Shown here: positions 36,801 to 46,987 of the stretch, piece by piece
How positions within the stretch are numbered: position 1 is the first letter of the stretch
Layout: each line of letters starts with the position of its first letter
Source: Sipunculus nudus
Lineage: Eukaryota; Annelida; Sipuncula; Golfingiida; Sipunculidae
DNA: 64,000 nt
Reading direction: 5' to 3'
Assembly (NCBI GenBank): GCA_026874595.1
Contig: CM049312.1
Location: 56,735,429-56,799,428, forward strand
The notes under the pieces: generated by a model
The model's database searches: none
The model's input: the letters and a program-made list of their open reading frames with translations, nothing else
What the model was told of the DNA's origin: nothing
Position numbers and translations under genes: made by a program

Positions 36801-37888
36801 TCTGTTACCCATATCCTCTGAGCTATTGGGCTCAGAATTACCGGTACCTCCCAGAATAATTTAAAATTTGATATAAAAGCTCCAGTATCTGAACAACTAA
36901 TGCATTGTTCACTATGATATTTTGACTATTTCATCAGTTCCTGCAGACTGGTGGTGCCACCTGGATATTTTTTTAATTTGTACACATTTATTCTCTATTT
37001 TTGAGACCTTCAATGATGTGGTCTTCTGTTAACAGGGCACAAATTGTAACCATGAGATTTAGAAACTTCTAACTTGACATCCAGGGAGGTCCATGAAAAA
37101 TCTCCTGTGATTTTGTATGTTTTACCTTTAAATGTAACCGTTATTGTGTGTACTTAAAGTGCTTTTAGTTGAAGCACATTAAAACTGGAGTTGGCTTGTT
37201 TAAGAAATATTATCTTTGTCAGGTAATGAGGCACAGGAAGTTGATGACTACCCTCCATCACCTGATATCCGTCACTGGAACAAGACACAGTATGTAAACT
37301 ACGTTCATGAAAAGCTGAACTCCTTCGGATCTAACATCACAAGAACAGCTCTAGACCATTACAAGGTGGATAAAGATAACGATGTGGAGAAACAGCTGAC
37401 AAGCATGATCACCGACGTCCGCGCCATATGTCCAGTAGATGAAGCCTTTAAATTAGTGAGCAAGATCATGAAATCACCGATTTATCGCTATGTGACCCTA
37501 TCTAATCCAGAACAAATCCAAGAAGAATTCTTCAAGTTACGACGTGAGAATAGGCTTTTTATGAAATATCTACCTAAGTACTCATTTCATCGGTGGTCAG
37601 TTTATGGTTTCCTTGGTTTCCCTCCAAAACTGGTTATTCGTCCAAAATCGAGGGAGGCAATCTTTAGGACAACAATACGTAAAGCTGTTCATTCATTTGT
37701 TCACCGGAACAAAACATATACATTTCGCTGGGAAAAGTTTCCACAAAATACTGCAGTGATTACTGGATATCCCGGAGCAAACATATTTCGTGAACATTAC
37801 AGGAATAAAGAGTGTCAGTTTTGGCTGAAAAATGGATTTTATCCCAAATATGCTTGGAAGAATTAATATTTAGACTATGTTTAATAAA
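26046..37888 (+). CDS. type II membrane cholinesterase-like protein, predicted catalytically inactive (neurotactin-like)
   Basis: Seven coding exons (26078-26350, 27420-27696, 28737-28948, 31123-31283, 32562-32731, 34016-34090, 37223-37866) join in phase to 1812 nt, 603 residues. Residues 1-34 are a basic cytoplasmic tail ending SRREL; 35-57 a single hydrophobic helix; the rest is an alpha/beta-hydrolase of the carboxylesterase/cholinesterase family (GIPYA, EDCLYLNVW, NYRLNVFGFL, GNYGLLDQ, FGGDPDRVTVFGEGAG). In active enzymes the last motif is GESAG: the nucleophile is Gly261 here. The oxyanion loop HGGG is HDGR (171-174). About nine N-glycosylation sequons fit an extracellular domain. Architecture and lost serine match adhesion-type relatives such as fly neurotactin; the actual role is inferred. 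Confidence 0.9.
26078..26350 (+). CDS. pseudo-esterase coding exon 1: cytoplasmic tail and membrane anchor
   Basis: Encodes residues 1-91. The exon begins after TTACAG at 26045 with 32 nt of 5' UTR. The hydrophobic stretch IGGIILLIVIVVVLAVALGV is preceded by RR, which predicts the N-terminus stays inside. The exon ends ..GTYKFL at a GTAAAT donor, phase 0. Confidence 0.9.
27420..27696 (+). CDS. pseudo-esterase coding exon 2: N-terminal hydrolase core
   Basis: Encodes residues 92-183 plus one base, between acceptor TTACAG and donor GTTAGT. It starts GIPYAASPERWKPP, the standard family opening after 'FLG', and contains NEDCLYLNVWTP with the first disulfide region. It ends with VMVWFHDGRLLYGSG, where active enzymes have HGGGF; three oxyanion glycines are reduced to one. 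Confidence 0.93.
28737..28948 (+). CDS. pseudo-esterase coding exon 3
   Basis: Encodes residues 184-254. Acceptor CTGTAG, donor GTAAGT, ending phase 0. It carries VFVTFNYRLNVFGFLAL, the SGNYGLLDQIRALKWIKENI helix and FGGDPDR, all canonical family blocks. Sequons NES and NSS sit in the intervening loop. Confidence 0.95.
28985..29230 (+). repeat. ~35-bp minisatellite in pseudo-esterase intron 3
   Basis: Six to seven degenerate units of the form CCATTCAGTCTCAGCCCATT-TAAACTCCACCCTGA start about 40 bp after exon 3. Confidence 0.75.
29320..30345 (+). repeat. dispersed repeat, CTGTCTGTC head plus GGTGGTGCCAC units
   Basis: Begins TTTTAGCTGAGCTATAG and a (CTGT)n-like block (29358-29395). Text is shared with 34600-35090 and 36640-37100: 'CTGCTGGACC.AGAAAC', 'GACCTATATCCTC.GAGCTAT', 'AGACTGGTGGTGCCAC'. 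Several 'gctcatatct.aggagtggttt' units follow, a link to the Helitron-like family. Confidence 0.65.
30793..30854. repeat. (AT)n microsatellite
   Basis: About 60 bp of uninterrupted AT dinucleotides in pseudo-esterase intron 3. Confidence 0.95.
31123..31283 (+). CDS. pseudo-esterase coding exon 4: nucleophile elbow with Ser-to-Gly change
   Basis: Encodes residues 255-307 plus two bases. It opens VTVFGEGAGATSIYTLL; the GGA codon at 31141-31143 occupies the nucleophile position. This is in the reference sequence and not at an exon junction. The exon ends at ATTGT|GTAAGC. Confidence 0.92.
32562..32731 (+). CDS. pseudo-esterase coding exon 5
   Basis: Follows acceptor GTTACAG and ends GATG|GTAAGT. 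Contains NISCKMAPDVLRCLRMKTSTE, equivalent to the 'C..CLR..s.eel' segment of the family. It ends LIVIDG, corresponding to the 'P.vDG.f' strand. Confidence 0.9.
33165..34000 (+). repeat. 42-bp minisatellite abutting exon 6 acceptor
   Basis: About twenty units of TTTTGATCCCTGTTATACAA-ATTTCAATCCCTGTTTTACT-TA, with many single-base variants and a few deletions. The period of 42 is divisible by three, which keeps frames open. It fills the 3' end of intron 5. Confidence 0.92.
34016..34090 (+). CDS. pseudo-esterase coding exon 6
   Basis: A 75-nt exon between TTTTCAG and GTAAGA, coding for DVVKQSPLELWKTNKTIIDV and PILLG. It matches the 'P..l...g..n.vP.l.G' block. Its acceptor lies only about 15-20 bp from the end of a 42-bp-unit minisatellite. 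Confidence 0.9.
34600..35090 (+). repeat. dispersed repeat copy with CGTCCGTCCGGGCGTCC head
   Basis: TTTAGCTCAGCTGAATGTAA at about 34720 and the CCGTCCG block parallel the heads at 7575 and 29325. The body (CTGCTGGACCTAGAAACTTC, GGTGGCACCACCTG) matches 29400-29620 and 36690-36960. Confidence 0.65.
35215..36610 (+). repeat. ~142-bp tandem array of alternating half-units carrying AGGTCA repeats
   Basis: The phrase GGTCAAAGGTCAAGGTCAC, or a variant, recurs at about 35373, 35513, 35651, 35794, 35939, 36087, 36231, 36369 and 36513, mean spacing 142-143 bp. Two kinds of spacer alternate. One has GATAACTCCAGTTTGGTTTG and 'TATATATG.CCCACTA'; the other has 'AAGCCAAACTTTTCATC' and 'CTGCCAATAGGGGAAG'. 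The true repeat is thus a ~285-bp dimer. It lies in pseudo-esterase intron 6. Confidence 0.88.
36640..37100 (+). repeat. two further copies of the dispersed repeat
   Basis: 'GAGACCTTCAA.GATGTGGTC' occurs at about 36680 and 37001. 'AGAAACTTCTAACTTAACATC' occurs near 36748 and 37061, and 'CTGCAGACTGGTGGTGCCAC' at 36941. Confidence 0.6.
37223..37866 (+). CDS. pseudo-esterase coding exon 7, C-terminal domain and stop
   Basis: Encodes residues 391-603, starting NEAQEVDDYP after the 'PILLG' of exon 6. His512 (KYSFHRWSVYGF) aligns roughly with the catalytic histidine region (H..ELPYVFG). The C-terminus, ..KNGFYPKYAWKN, matches the last 'W..y....w' segment. There is no C-terminal membrane segment or GPI-like tail, so the only anchor is N-terminal. 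Stop TAA at 37864-37866. Confidence 0.95.
37883..37888 (+). terminator. polyadenylation signal of the pseudo-esterase gene
   Basis: AATAAA lies 17 nt after the stop codon and implies a very short 3' UTR of about 35-45 nt. A second, longer UTR cannot be excluded. Confidence 0.6.
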
Positions 37889-38146
37889 GTAAAATTGGAG
37901 AAGCAAACATAATACACAATACTCCATGATTTGTAGCAACAAAATTTAACCTGGTATAAGTGTTGATCTGTGAGGTTTACGCATAAAAAAATTACAAACA
38001 GCAGATAATTATAAGAAAATCTGCACTCCATTATAATATTTAGAAAATTAAATAATTTACAGAAAAGTCTACATGCCTCCTGTGTATCATATCAGCAAGA
38101 CTGAAATTGAGTAAAATAATGAGTGTTCTAGATTATTATTATTGTA

Positions 38147-38800
38147 TCCACCAAAACAGAGGTTTGCAGATACTGTTTTCAGCTGGACTGGTTCAACGTA
38201 TCAGCCTGAAATATTGCATGTATATAAATCTAACAAAGCTCTTTGTCACAGCAAAACTGATGGTGCCACCTGCAAACATTTTTGCACAGTGTCCATCTTT
38301 TCATCTGCCATGGATTAAAATCACTCGTATCTCGACAGTGGTTTCACTCAGCCACCTGAAATTTTGCCTAAGTATAAATCTTGGATAGATTTCTCATTTG
38401 TATGACAGGTGGTGCTACTTACAATCACTTTTAAGCTGTAGTCATCCATGCTTATATCTCAGGATTGGTATGAAGAATTGGCCTGAAATTTTGGATGTGT
38501 ATAGATCTTACATAGCTCTTTATCATAAACAAAATGGTTGTGCCACCTGCAACAATTTTTACTTGGTGTTTCATCTGTTTTCCTGTTTAGGGTAAAAATC
38601 ACTTCTATCTCGACAGTGGTTTGACTTATCCGCCTAAAATTTTGCGTGTATACATATTGGATTGATTTCTTGTATATATTACAGTTGGCACCACCTTAAA
38701 TCACCTTTACAGGGAAGACATTCATGCTAATATTTCGGGACTGGTTTGATATATTGGCCTGAAATTTTGCACCCATCTTGTTAAATCTCTTTATGTTGAA
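38147..38800 (+). mobile_element. Helitron-like element, copy 4, 3'-truncated
   Basis: Starts A|TCCACCAAAACAGAGGTTTG, with the family 5' hairpin partly eroded. Three to four tandem units follow (GATGGTGCCACCTGCAA, 'atatctcgacagtgg'). The sequence lacks the TGACCTCTGACCT block and the 3' hairpin. Confidence 0.55.
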
Positions 38801-41800
38801 TGCCGATATTAATATAAGGTAGAAGAATCTTGACAATTTAACATATATTTAGTACATATATCAATCACAAAATGTACAGTCTGTTCCACCAGTAAGTGCT
38901 TTTGGCAACCATTTTCAGCCTAAAGTTTATTTATGACTGAAAGTCTTATATGAAATGACAAAAACTGAAATTTATATTTAAATTTATATTTAAAGGTGCC
39001 CATTCACCAACCTTTTGAAAAAGAATTTATGTGATTTCTGGCTTTCTCTGTGTATAAATTAATGATGTATGGGTAATTTTGGTTGTGATTTGTTCTTATA
39101 ATGCCTCTGTGATGGATGTGTTTTTGTAAACATAGCAATGTTAACAGGAAAAACATGTGACCAGAAGTGGTAGGTTGCATATATGCAGAGGTAGAAAGGT
39201 CACTTGTTGCAAAATGCCATTTGCAAAGCTCCGGTTTGTCTGACCTATTGTCAGATGCCCTGGTTGACTTTGTTTTGTTTATTTTGGTGGGCCCAATCAT
39301 ATTATTAACATGTTGATATAAAAAAAAACAAGCAGCCTGTGTTCAGTGATATCCACAATTTCTGGCCTACTTTTATAAAAGCTCCATGGGAAAACCTTTA
39401 GTTTATCAAGGTTAGATAAGTGTTGGGCCCCTTAAACAACCTTCAGGCTTTTCCAGATGCCAAGTGACACAGTGTCAGATATTGATTTAATTGCATTACT
39501 AAAATAATTTGCAAGGCATGATTTTGGTTTCTCTCTAGTTTATTAGGCCTATGCCTTATACTTTTATTGCAGCTTAGTTTTTGGAATTGATCTACCAATT
39601 TATGAAAAAATTACCAAATTTCAATGTGCGTCTCATGTAGAACTATATTCACAGAGAATTTGTGAGAGGGGTTATCACAATATAAAATTCCCAAGGTCAG
39701 AACACAAAGCTAGTCCAGTGTATTTTTTCTATCCTTCTGGGGTGTCACTGAACAGTTTTGTTATTCTGTAAAATATAAATGTTGCATTTCTTATTTAATA
39801 ACTTTAAATATTTGGAATCTAAAGCACTTCACTGTAATCATGATAACATGTTATTGTATTTTTTATGGTGTGTCTGATAGCTATAAACTTATATCTTTGT
39901 TTTATGTTACATATACCAGTCACCCCTTCAAGCAAAATAAGCTTCATAACCTAATTTTTCTATTAATTTCTCTCTCTTATTTTCTGAGATTGTATGAAGA
40001 GCCATCTCACCTTAAACATTCCTGATTTTAGAGTATTTTTTTATCATTTCCTTTACTAACATAATTTATTATCTCTATAAAGAGATATATATGAGCAGTA
40101 AAATCAAGTATTGGAATATGTGATATTTTTAATTTTTTCCTTCCTATGTTGAAGATTTTTTTACATATTTAATTGAAAACTATTTCAGAATGTAAAAAGA
40201 ACAACAAAATTTTATAATTGTTAAGGAATATATATATTTTTTAATCTGTTCTGAAGTTAGATTAAAAGCTGTACAAGGCATTCCATAAATTTCTCATCAA
40301 TGCATTAGTGTGAAAGGTACCTGACAGGTGGCACTAGCAGCAAGGGTGATATTCCACCTTCCAACAAGGTGTCATTTGTGGATCAAGGATATTTTTTAAG
40401 GTAAAAGATATTGATTTTCTAGGATGATTTTTTTGCCAGTTGTTGATAATTGGTGTTCTGGGATTGATTCCTTTAAGAATTCTGACAGGTTTGGAAATTC
40501 GACTAAATATTGTGTTGGTTATATGCAACATTTTTCAAGAGCTGAAGTGGATTTTTGTAATTATCCAGGAAATCTTGGCAAAAAAATCCACATGGTGCAC
40601 CTTGACCAGAAAATATAATAATTAACAAAATTTACCTGCTTGCACCATACTTTATTGTTCTCCGAGTCCGTTGAACAAATAATTTATTTGGATGTGGCCT
40701 AAACAGAGATTTCGCTATTTTGAAATCCAAATTGCTCTCATTTATGCTTGGAACCATCTGGCAGCTGAACAAAATCAATTGAAGGGTGTGAGGTTACTCA
40801 TATATGATAAAAATGATGATAAACTGCTTCATCACAATTCGAGTGGATGGTGATAAATATTTATTGAGTTTTCCTTAATTGTCAAAAGAAGTAGTTACAT
40901 CGATACTGATATAAATATAATTATATAAGAATATATGGATTGAGAAAATGCATTATTTACCAGAGCACTTGAAATCAGAATGTTGGAAGTGAAATTTACA
41001 CTTGAATTATGGGAACATTTCTTTAATATCAAAAGAAAATAAGTGGTTAATTTGTTGGTTGGAAGCTTGTAACTTTACATCCTTCTGTATATGAGGTTTT
41101 ATTTTTCACCTCTTTTTTCTCTTGAAGGAGATTATCTGGTAATGACTGATTCCCTTGTTCTCCCAGAGAGTAGTGCCTTTGTGTTATTATGATGTGTCCG
41201 ATCACTCAGCAGCACACAAAACAATTACCCAAGTGTCCTTGAGGTTTCTGGTCAATGTATTATCCTACCATCTTATATATATCACATTCTATATTATAAT
41301 AATGTTAGTGGGATATTTAATAGATGTTTATAGTAAACAATACCTTTAATGATTGTCAGTGCCATCTGGTGTTCATTCTTTGAAATATTTATTATATATA
41401 TCAAATATTTTTTGTTAACATAAAAGAAGTGCCTGGATCATAATGTGGTCAGTGCTTGTATGATTCTTTCGTCAGCATTGGGAATTTCCAGTTTTGTAAG
41501 GACAACCAAAGGATCATTTCAGTATGAACCTATTTCTCAGGATGACCACTAGATGGTGCTGTATATCAGCTAAGGTATGGTTTACTGTAACTTCATGGTG
41601 CCCTGTTATATATATATATATTCTTCATGCAGTTGGAGAATTGTCTATCAGGGTTCCTGTACATCTCATATTCTTGCAGAATTATTTACATACTCAACAT
41701 TTATTTCATGCACAACTCAGAACTGAATTTATGAGATTATCTTTCTAGTGCTTTCTGGATTTTATCCATAGAAGGTTGTGAGCTATATATTTTCATATGA

Positions 41801-43600
41801 AGGTATAGATATTTTGATGATGGGTGATGGAATAAATTTGTTTATGGTGAAATCAACATGTGCAATAAAAAACTATTTTGAAACACATTACATCTTGTAA
41901 ATATAGAACACAAACTTGTCAAGTAATAATAGACAATGTATTTTAATGAATTTGGCTTTGAAAATTTGTTGAATAGTTTATGCATGTTGTATGTAAAATT
42001 ATGATGTAAGTTAATAATTTGATTTAAGCAACACAGATATGTATAAGGATTCAGTAAACTTTATAATGCATGATACTGTTGCTTGTCTATTCACAAAGAA
42101 ACATGTAGTCTGTACCAGTAAAACTGCCTGATACAGTGTTTTATAGGATTCCTCCTCATCACAGGTTGTTTATAAAACAAGTTAATACCAACATCTTCAT
42201 ATCTTTTACCCATATCTTTACTCTCTTTATAAATATGATCCCCAGTAAAGTACAGTGCTGTGACAGATTTTCTTATATGTTCAAGAAGACTATTATGATT
42301 GTTAATGGCTATGTCCAGAATCAGTATGGTTGTTGATCTGTTTGATTGTTGATAAATCATGATTCACAAATTGCATATAGTGATATTGTTTTCATATATC
42401 AGTATCTTTTGGTATATTGTCATTTGTTACCAAAACTAACAGATAATTGTTTCAAAACATTTTGTCCAAAAAAGGATTGAAAACACTTTAGATTGCCGTG
42501 CGAATGCTCAGTCATTGTTTTGACCTTCTGGGTCTGCTTCTGGCTTTGTCAGCTTTTGTCATTGTAGGTGCTTCTGCCATAAAAGTTCATACATATAAAT
42601 TTACATATTTATACTGCTGTCACTGTATCAATAGTGTATTTTAGGAGAAATACAACATTCAGCATAAAAGTATTTAAATGTAGATTCGAATATTGTTAAG
42701 ATCTAGGAGTATATTTATTTATATGAATTAACATCTTCTGACCTGCAACTTGTCATTTGAAGCACGTATGCATTACTGATTTCTATTTTCAGAGAACTCT
42801 CGTGATTGTTAATACTTGAACAGTATTTTATAACCAGGGTTCTTCATTTTAAGTGGTTCTGCATTTGATGGATACAGTAAAATTCCTTGAAGAAGTTGCA
42901 TTCTTATTACAAGTCGCCCTCGGACTTTTAGGATTTGCCTTGGGAATGGGGTGGTCTGTTACAAATCAAGTTAATATACAAGCCATAGTGTATAAGAGCA
43001 AATACCTGTTAGAAATAGGAGTTTAGCTGCACATATCATGTATATATACATTGGCCAGCAACCTGAGTTTTCTGTAAACAAAGTGTGGCTTTTATTTTCA
43101 ATATTGTTCACTTTACTTCATTTTGTAATATGAATTATTTGCATATATGTTTTGTAAAAAGATGTATGTAAATGTTGCTTATATACTGCTTGTTCATAGT
43201 AATTAAATATGTATAGTGCAGAATAAATTTTGTTTATACATGTTATGTGCAAGTGCTTATATATGGTCTGTACCAGTTCTGAAAATAAAAAAATGTCATT
43301 CATATATTTCTTGTTGCTTTTGATTTGGCTCTGATAAAATAAATATGATATCAGGAAAATATGCTACAAGGATTGTTAAGCAATTAACACAGGTCACATC
43401 TATTAGAATATATGATAAAGAAATAATTCAGCCGTCTTAACTGGGATATACTTTAATTATTGTTCAATTTTATGAGAGCATTTTTACCTCAAGGCTTATT
43501 TTATGGGGAAAAAACCTCTGACAATAACCCACACTAAAGTAAAAATATAAATTTGAGAACACAATGATTTATAAATAAGCTTTTTCCATGGATGTTCTTG
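38801..43600. other. intergenic, no gene seen
   Basis: AT-rich DNA between two convergent genes. Only short chance frames occur, with no RNA gene and no clear transposon ends. Confidence 0.45.
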
Positions 43601-43609
43601 GGATTCAGC

Positions 43610-43830
43610 AAACAATAATTGACTCAAATACATATATTTAAGCAGCTATTTATTAGTGAAACCACCCCTTTGTCATGTACATTAACATACATATATCATG
43701 TTACAAGATATGACGGTAGAATAGTGAACATGTTGGTCATAAATGGAATATTCAAGCCAAATGGCCAGATCTTAAATTTCCATGACAATGAGTATAGGTT
43801 GTTTTCTCTTCCCCACCTAGATCCCAAATA
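43610..43830 (+). pseudogene. possible LINE reverse-transcriptase C-terminal remnant
   Basis: An open stretch reads RIVNMLVINGIFKPNGQIL followed by YRLFSLPHLDP. It resembles the 'VNDLL..NG.f.s...f...y' segment downstream of the RT domain in L1/Tx1 LINEs. The surrounding 43.8-45.1 kb shows no continuous frame. The similarity is short. Confidence 0.3.
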
Positions 43831-45224
43831 GATCCTGGTTTGATGGGAACAGACCAGCAAATAACTATAAAATATAGAAGAAACAATCTCCTCATCTGCT
43901 TAGCAGAATTAAGAGTTTGACCTGTCATGTGAGTTTTAATACTATAAAGGATTCCCTGTGTCTATTATCTGCTTTTACATTCAAACATTTTATGATGAAT
44001 TGTCAGGAAAAAAAGGCAAAATATTGTTTAACCAGCTGACATATTGACTTGCCATGAAATTCCATGGGCACAAAATGACATTTAACATGGAAATGAAAAC
44101 TGGTTCGTTTTAATGTATATAACTGAAAAAAAGTATACATTAATTCACTTATGCCTAAGCATCCTGCTTAATTAAACATCAAAACTGTGTGATTAACAGA
44201 TAACTTCCACAAATACCATAGACACAGTATAAACAGTTGAGAAAATAAAGCACATTCTGAATTTGTATATCACTGGCCAGCACTGCCTCAGACTATTATG
44301 GGCAGATGAGTACCTTTTTTATACTGACTGTGTTTTAAAAAAATGGGTACCTAAATGGGAATTATCTATGGCTATGCAGCATAAAAGGTTAGCTTATTTC
44401 AAAGTATATCAGAAACATGTAATCACAGACGGAAGAAGCAGCTAAGCACACTGAGAACTCTTTGGCACACAACATCTCTGCCTTTAAATTTAGTATATAA
44501 TCCCTATATTTGTTAAGTTGAGAAGCCAGCTATATATGTTTTGGTATGTTAATGCCTATAAAGAACAGGGTATTCCATATCTAATACATTTAAATAACAT
44601 TTCCTTTTTCTTCTGTAGTAATCCATGAAAAAACCTTCCTCAAAATTACAAAACTGTTATTGCTATTATCAGTTACCAGAGAGCATTTAATTATTATTAT
44701 AATGCTATTATCTAAATAAGTATTGTTTATCATCAAAGGGCCTGGGTAGGGAGGATTACTTCCATGGGACAAGATGAATAGAGATATAAAAATATATAGC
44801 TTAGCTACACATAAATTTTTAGATTTTTTTAATAATATACAGTAACACAGAATGCTCACAGAATGAACACCTGTAAAAAGGTACCATATTTACATTAAAG
44901 CCAAAATATCTGACAAGGAATTGTTAGTACTCAGATAAAACCTTAAAAAGCTCATAGACAGAACCATGCTGATAAAGGAAATAAGTTTATTCAAATACTT
45001 TACCATGATCTTAACTATGCTACTTCCTATTACTTAATATCAATGAAAGCAATACTTTACATAACCCATGCATATCACTTGATTACATATATTCCATTTA
45101 AAAACAGATCTGGTATACTACAAACTTAAAACAACTTACTTTGGACCCAACCCATCCACATGTGAACACTGCAGATATACAGAACTGACTAACCTGGAGC
45201 TGAGTATAGGTCATATGACAGAAT

Positions 45225-45339
45225 GTTGCCTAGCAACCATCATACCTAGCCTGCTTTTTGTCCAGTCAGTGTCATGTGATAAGATCTGCTTGTTGCTTAG
45301 CAACTGTCATGTGACAAAACTAACTTGTTGCGCAGCAAC
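45225..45339. promoter_or_regulatory. cluster of three GTTGC-N3-GCAAC palindromes (RFX X-box-like)
   Basis: GTTGCCTAGCAAC (45225-45237), GTTGCTTAGCAAC (45292-45304) and GTTGCGCAGCAAC (45327-45339) each have perfect 5-bp inverted arms. The first is an excellent match to the X-box bound by RFX factors. TGTCATGTGA also occurs twice between and after them. They lie 260-380 bp past the CASP stop codon. Confidence 0.5.
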
Positions 45340-45602
45340 ATTTAAGTATTCCAGTCTGCTTGAAATTAAAAGACTATTATTGGATCAACATTTCAAAATT
45401 TTAATTGATTTAAATGATTCATTCATATAATCTCTCTCAGAAAAAGAAAGAGTTAAATGTAATTTTTTACCATCACCAGTTAATCAAAATGATGATTTGT
45501 TAAAAATAGTTTAAATCATATCCACTGTCCAGTCATTCTGATAGTGATGACCAGTGCTTGTTGTCCTTCCTCTCTTCTTTCTCTCCAAGGTTTAACCAGT
45601 GA

Positions 45603-45669
45603 TCAGGGGTGATGCACATGTTGACCAGGTAAATGTTCACCATGCACTGACATCATGTGGTCTTCAAAC
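45603..45669 (-). CDS. CUX1: CASP terminal exon i
   Basis: 67 nt after a strong pyrimidine tract and TTCAAG. Completes the CAG codon and reads FEDHMMSVHGEHLPGQHVHH, then P and TGA (45605-45603). The luminal 'F.DH....H' pattern matches vertebrate 'FADHLHKFH'. The end of the intron's repeat array lies only about 100 bp away. Confidence 0.85.
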
Positions 45670-46955
45670 CTTGAAGAAACAGACAAAGAATTTTTATCAT
45701 AATCATCATTATCTCTGTCATCATTATTGCCCGCATCATTGTTATCATCAACAACACAATACAAATAATACTGCTGCTACTACTGCTTCTCATCCTACTC
45801 CTATTTGTACTCCTATTCATGTTAATATTTGTACTTGTACTACTACTACTACTACTACTAATAATAATAATATTACTACTACTACTATTATTACTTGTAC
45901 TCCTGCTTCTGCTATTACTATTCCTACTTTTAATACTCATACTACTACTCATACTACTACTCCTATACTACTGCTTGTACCACTACTTGTACTACTACTA
46001 CTTTTACTACTCATACTACTACTCCTATACTACTGCTTGTACCACTACTTGTACTACTTCTACTTTTACTACTCATACTACTACTCCTATACTACTGCTT
46101 GTACCACTACTTGTACTACTTCTACTTTTACTACTCATACTACTACTCCTATACTACTGCTTGTACCGCTACTTGTACTCCTGCTTCTGCTATTACTATT
46201 CCTACTTTTACTACTCATACTACTACTCATACTACTACTCATACTACTACTCATACTACTACTCCTATACTACTGCTTGTACCGCTACTTGTACTCCTGC
46301 TTCTGCTATTACTATTCCTACTTTTACTACTCATACTACTACTCATACTACTACTCATACTACTACTCCTATACTACTGCTTGTACCGCTACACGTACTC
46401 CTGCTTCTGCTATTACTTTTCCTACTTTTACTACTCATACTACTACTCATACTACTACTCATACTACTACTCATACTACTACTCCTATACTACTGCTTGT
46501 ACCGCTACTTGTACTCCTGCTTCTGCTATTACTATTCCTACTTTTACTACTCATACTACTACTCATACTACTACTCATACTACTACTCATACTACTACTC
46601 ATACTACTACTCATACTACTACTCCTATACTACTGCTTGTACCGCTACTTGTACTCCTGCTTCTGCTATTACTATTCCTACTTTTACTACTCATACTACT
46701 ACTCATACTACTACTCATACTACTACTCCTATACTACTGCTTGTACCACTACTTGTACTCCTGCTACTGCTATTACTATTCCTACTTTTACTACTCATAC
46801 TACTACTCATACTACTACTCATACTACTACTCATACTACTACTCATACTACTACTCATACTACTACTCATACTACTACTCCCATACTACTGCTTGTACCA
46901 CTACTTGTACTACTACTACTTTTACTACCACTATTCCTACTCACACTACAATTTG

Positions 46956-46987
<32 letters not shown>

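Noticed and set aside
43610-45150. A coding gene between the convergent loci
   Set aside because: Only a short LINE-like peptide resemblance and broken frames; no splice-consistent gene model could be built.
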